From NCBI GenBank assembly GCA_963844115.1, contig CAWJNN010000054.1, positions 71,173-135,172 on the forward strand: a stretch of 64,000 nt of DNA, written 5' to 3'. The position numbers and the translations under genes were made by a program. Below the pieces are notes generated by a model. It worked only from the letters and a program-made list of their open reading frames with translations, searched no databases and was not told the DNA's origin. This document shows, piece by piece, positions 61,185 to 64,000 of this stretch (position 1 is the stretch's first letter; each line of letters begins with the position of its first letter). Source of the DNA: CS4-C045 sp963844115 (GTDB taxonomy: Bacteria > Planctomycetota > Planctomycetia > Pirellulales > UBA7805).

Positions 61185-61803
61185 AAGTGGGTACTGAATC
61201 CCGATGGATGCAAGCCGGTAGCTTTTATCATGGACGGTCAGGAATCGCTCTGGAATGCGGCTCAAACGTTTCTTCCGGATGTCGCCATCATTGAAATTCT
61301 GGATCTGCTGCATGCTTGCATTTACGTCTGGAAGGCGGCACATCTGTTTTTCAAAAAGAAAAGCAAAGCCGCGTCACGTTTCGCCAAGGAGAACATTTTA
61401 CGCATTTTACGAGGCGAGGTGGATCGGGTTATCCGAGGACTACGATGGAAAGGCACCCATGAGAAGTTATCCAAGAAACGTCTTGAAGACCTGGAAAAGA
61501 TCTGTGGCTACTTTGAGAACAACCGTCATCGAATGGCTTACGACGAATACTTGGAAGCGGGTTATCCGATCGCCTCTGGCGTTATAGAAGGGGCTCGTCG
61601 ACAGGTTGTCAAAGATCGTATGGAACGTTCCGGAATGCGTTCTTATACTCGATGGAGCACATGCCATGCTGGGCCTTCGCTGTATCTACTTGGTGGTTCC
61701 TGGGAGTCGTGCCACTCGTTTCTGGATCAAACGAGAAACTGAGCGTCTTTATTCAGGATATGCTGCAAATGATGATGCCTATGAATGCCTTCAGGTGGCT
61801 TAA
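61185..61803 (+). mobile_element. ISKra4-family transposase, C-terminal fragment with a frameshift
   Basis: The fragment reads IMDGQESLWNAAQTFLPD, LLHACIYVWKAAHLF, GEVDRVIRGLRWKGTHEK, CGYFENNRHRMAYDEYLEAG and YPIASGVIEGARRQVVKDRM, all typical of the ISKra4 DDE transposase. After ERSGMR the frame changes and SGAHAMLGLRCIYL-like sequence with RFWIKRETERLY follows, to TAA 61803. The N-terminal half is missing and no terminal inverted repeats were found. It abuts the kinase stub on the left and a helicase fragment on the right. Confidence 0.82.
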
Positions 61804-63407
61804 TCTGGCGCGGGAGACGGGTTACACCCATCGGGCGCTCAAGGCGGTGCTGGATACCATGCGCCGCGGCCTTTGCATAAAAAGCCGCTACCTCGATTCC
61901 ATCCAACAGGAGCGATTTAAGAGTCAAAGCTATCAGTATTTGAAAGAACCCTGGGCTTTCACTGAAGACGAATATTTGCAATCGGCTTGTACTTTGCTGC
62001 TGGGTAGTAAACCCAAGCGCCAGAACAATGATTTTAGTCTGGTCACCGCATCCAGCCGCTCAGCGCTGGGGCTCGCCCTCAAACGCCAGGAGATCTGGCG
62101 CGATGATTTTCATCTCTTACCCAAAATTAACGACAAAAGCTACCCGGATTTAATTCTGAGCCTCATGCAGGTATTGGAGGCCTACGGATTGGTAGAATCC
62201 CTAGACGATGACGGCGGTGTTAAAGGCTACCAGTTGTTGGGTGAGTTCTTGCAGTGGAAAGCTGTCGACGAAAAACCTGAGCCGGATCCGACCAATCCTT
62301 ACAATTCCGACAACGAATACTTCCGCACGCTATATACCACCATTGCGGGAACTACTCGGGCAAGGCGAACGCGCGCTGTTTGATCTCCAAGCCAGGGAGC
62401 ATACTGCCCAGGTTGAGATAAAAGACCGCGAAGAACGGGAAAAATTATTCCGCAGCGCCGAGCTCAAAACGCTGTTCTGTTCGCCCACCATGGAATTGGG
62501 CGTTGATATCGCCTCGTTGAATACCGTTTACCTGCGCAATGTTCCGCCGACGCCGCGCGAACTATGCGCAGCGCTCGGGACGGGCCGGACGTTCTGGGCA
62601 ACCCGCTTTGGTCTTTACCTATTGCGCGGCGCTGAGTCCCCACGACCAATATTTTTTCAGCGATCCGGCGCGTATGGTTCATGGCCACGTGAGTCCACCG
62701 ACCCTGGATCTTGCGAATCAGGACCTGGTCGCCAGTCATCTGCAGGCGGTGTGGTTAAACGAAACCGGCAAAGCCTTACCGAAAACGGTAAACGACATGC
62801 TGGATATGAACCAGCCCGACGCCATGCCTTTGCTGGAAGCGTTTGCCCAACCAATGGATTCGGACGAGGTGCGCCACAGGACCGCCCGGCGTGGTTTAAA
62901 TTTACTCAGAATGTTAGAGGACGAATTAAAGCCGGCACAAGGTGTCTGGCTGCCGTCGGATGTGAGCCTAGAGCAGGCTTATACGGACTGGCTGGAGGGC
63001 AAAGTCAAAGACGCTTTTAGAAACTTTGAAAAAAGCGCTCAGACGCTGGCGCGATCTGTATAGGTCAACTCACGAGCAGCTACAAAAGGCCCATCAAATC
63101 ATCTCCAATCCAGCGGCGGTCGAACGGGACAGACAAGCGGCGGATCGCCGCTACAGCGAAGCGAAAACTCAAATCAATCTGTTGCTCAACGCCCACAGCG
63201 AAATGAGTTCGGATTTTTCTACCTATCGTTACTTAGCCAGTCAGGGCTTTTTGCCGGGTTATAACTTCCCACGTTTGCCGCTGTTAGCGTATATCCAGGG
63301 GCGGAGAGGCAACGTAGGCCGCGACAGTTTTCTGGCCCGGCCACGTTTCCTGGCGATTTCAGAATTTGGCCCGCCTTAGCCTGATTTATCACGAAGGCAG
63401 TCAGTAC
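61804..63407 (+). pseudogene. COG1205-like (DUF1998) helicase, C-terminal fragment, multiply frameshifted
   Basis: In order across frames: LKAVLDTMRRGLCIKSRYLD, KEPWAFTEDEYLQSACTLLL, LLGQGERALFDLQAREHTAQ, LFCSPTMELGVDIASLNTVY and NYAQRSGRAGRSGQPALVF (helicase motifs V-VI), then VLD-type LANQDLVASHLQAVWLNE and, at the end, QGFLPGYNFPRLPLLAYIQG and PRFLAISEFGP. These are the C-terminal half and DUF1998-type end of COG1205 helicases, found in DISARM-like and other defence loci. Breaks lie near 62345, 62555, 63030 (A6 run) and 63370. The N-terminal helicase domain is absent. Confidence 0.7.
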
Positions 63408-64000
63408 TGGCCGACATCAAGCACGTGTTCCGTACCCAGCACCCGGTCATGATCTACCCCGCCTTGGGAACCGGCGCCTGGGAAGCGGCCTTGGCCAACA
63501 CATGAGTCCCGCCCGGTGTTGATGTGGACCGGGCACTTCGCCTTTCTGTGGCAAAGGCTGGCCACGCGACTGGGGCTCAAGACCGAGGTGATCGCGCTGC
63601 CCGGACTGGACGACGCCGGCATCCCCTTGAGCTGGCGCCATGGCGTGCAGGCCGACCTGATCGAGCAGCGCCTCAGGGCCGATGGCGCTCACGCCATCAA
63701 GGCCGTGTGTGTGGTGCACAACGAGACTTCGACCGGAGTGACGAGCGACATCCCGGCCGTGCGCCGCGCCATCGACGCTGCCAAGCACCCGGCACTGCTG
63801 CTGGTTGACACGATCTCCGGGCTGGCATCGGCCGACTACCGGCATGACGAATGGGGCGTGGACGTGTCGATCAGCGGATCGCAAAAAGGGCTGATGCTGC
63901 CGCCGGGCATCAGCTTCAATGCCTTGTCGCCGAAGGCCATCCGAGCCAGCAAGTCTTGCACCTCGCCAGCAAGACCAACGGAACCAGGCGCCGCCACAAC
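63404..64000 (+). pseudogene. Serine-glyoxylate aminotransferase fragment, high GC
   Basis: VLADIKHVFRTQHPVMIYPA, then GTGAWEAALANT in one frame; from about 63510 VLMWTGHFAFLWQRLA, AHAIKAVCVVHNETSTG, PALLLVDTISGLASADYR and SISGSQKGLMLPPGISF (PLP Lys) in the next. This is class V aminotransferase SgaA, and resembles proteobacterial (Burkholderiales-like) sequences. GC content is higher than in the rest of the window. It joins the helicase fragment with no spacer near 63404 and runs off the edge. Confidence 0.78.

Overview
This window reads as a planctomycete chromosome fragment, most likely from the Pirellulaceae or a near relative. The evidence is a DUF1559 protein with a type II pseudopilin-like N-terminus, an SHD1-domain secreted protease with a TPR region, a PQQ propeller protein with a WPS-type start, secreted proteins of unknown function, a THUMP-like methyltransferase protein and few strong Shine-Dalgarno sites. 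The assignment rests on protein resemblance read by eye, not on a phylogeny.

Layout. 0-3.5 kb: remnants (end of an endonuclease/exonuclease/phosphatase protein, an outer-membrane-like tail, a PAS fragment) around a retron-type reverse transcriptase broken just before its YADD motif. 3.5-9.4 kb: galE, an SHD1-TPR-trypsin-like protease, arsC, rpsU, a small coiled-coil protein and a UbiB-type kinase. 9.7-18.9 kb: PQQ propeller protein, CelD-type acyltransferase, methyltransferase, PHA-system protein, cardiolipin synthase, glucan phosphorylase and acyl-CoA dehydrogenase. 18.9-22 kb: a probable zinc module (SmtB-like repressor divergent from a His-rich ZIP transporter) next to a DUF1559 protein and a secreted His-rich protein. 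22.4-23.9 kb: SGNH hydrolase and a TPR/2OG-oxygenase deletion remnant. 24-27.1 kb: iron operon feoA-feoA-feoB plus a Cys-rich membrane partner, with a readable promoter and operator-like palindrome. 27.2-28.6 kb: cysC and a BON-like protein. 28.7-42.7 kb: a cell-surface glycan cluster (waaF, GT4, three methyltransferases, sulfotransferase, two GT2 enzymes, Gfo/Idh oxidoreductase, radical SAM enzyme, GT87-like protein, HTTM protein). 42.9-52.4 kb: TPR protein, response regulator, glyA, iron-type ABC binding lipoprotein, GNAT protein, two secreted unknowns and a THUMP-like methyltransferase. 52.5-57 kb: nadK, dxs, ispA, xseB, the last three forming a compact isoprenoid operon. 57-61.1 kb: damaged genes (secreted Gln-rich protein, decapitated htrA, dead sigma54 response regulator and histidine kinase) around an intact ECF-type sigma factor and a zinc-ribbon protein. 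61.1-64 kb: mosaic of an ISKra4-type transposase fragment, a COG1205-like helicase fragment and a high-GC proteobacterial-looking serine-glyoxylate aminotransferase fragment.

Two patterns run through the window. First, at least a dozen short tandem arrays (period 7-22 bp, 2 to about 26 copies) sit at gene starts, gene ends or just outside genes, and their units differ from locus to locus. Several units are visibly copied from the local gene (feoB stop codon, xseB end, glyA 5' end), and one 19-bp duplication has knocked a response regulator out of frame. Second, single-base indels break many otherwise well conserved genes, about one every 4-5 kb and far more densely in the last 3 kb. Either this genome is decaying and prone to slippage, or the sequence is unpolished. 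Both explanations should be kept open when reading the pseudogene calls.
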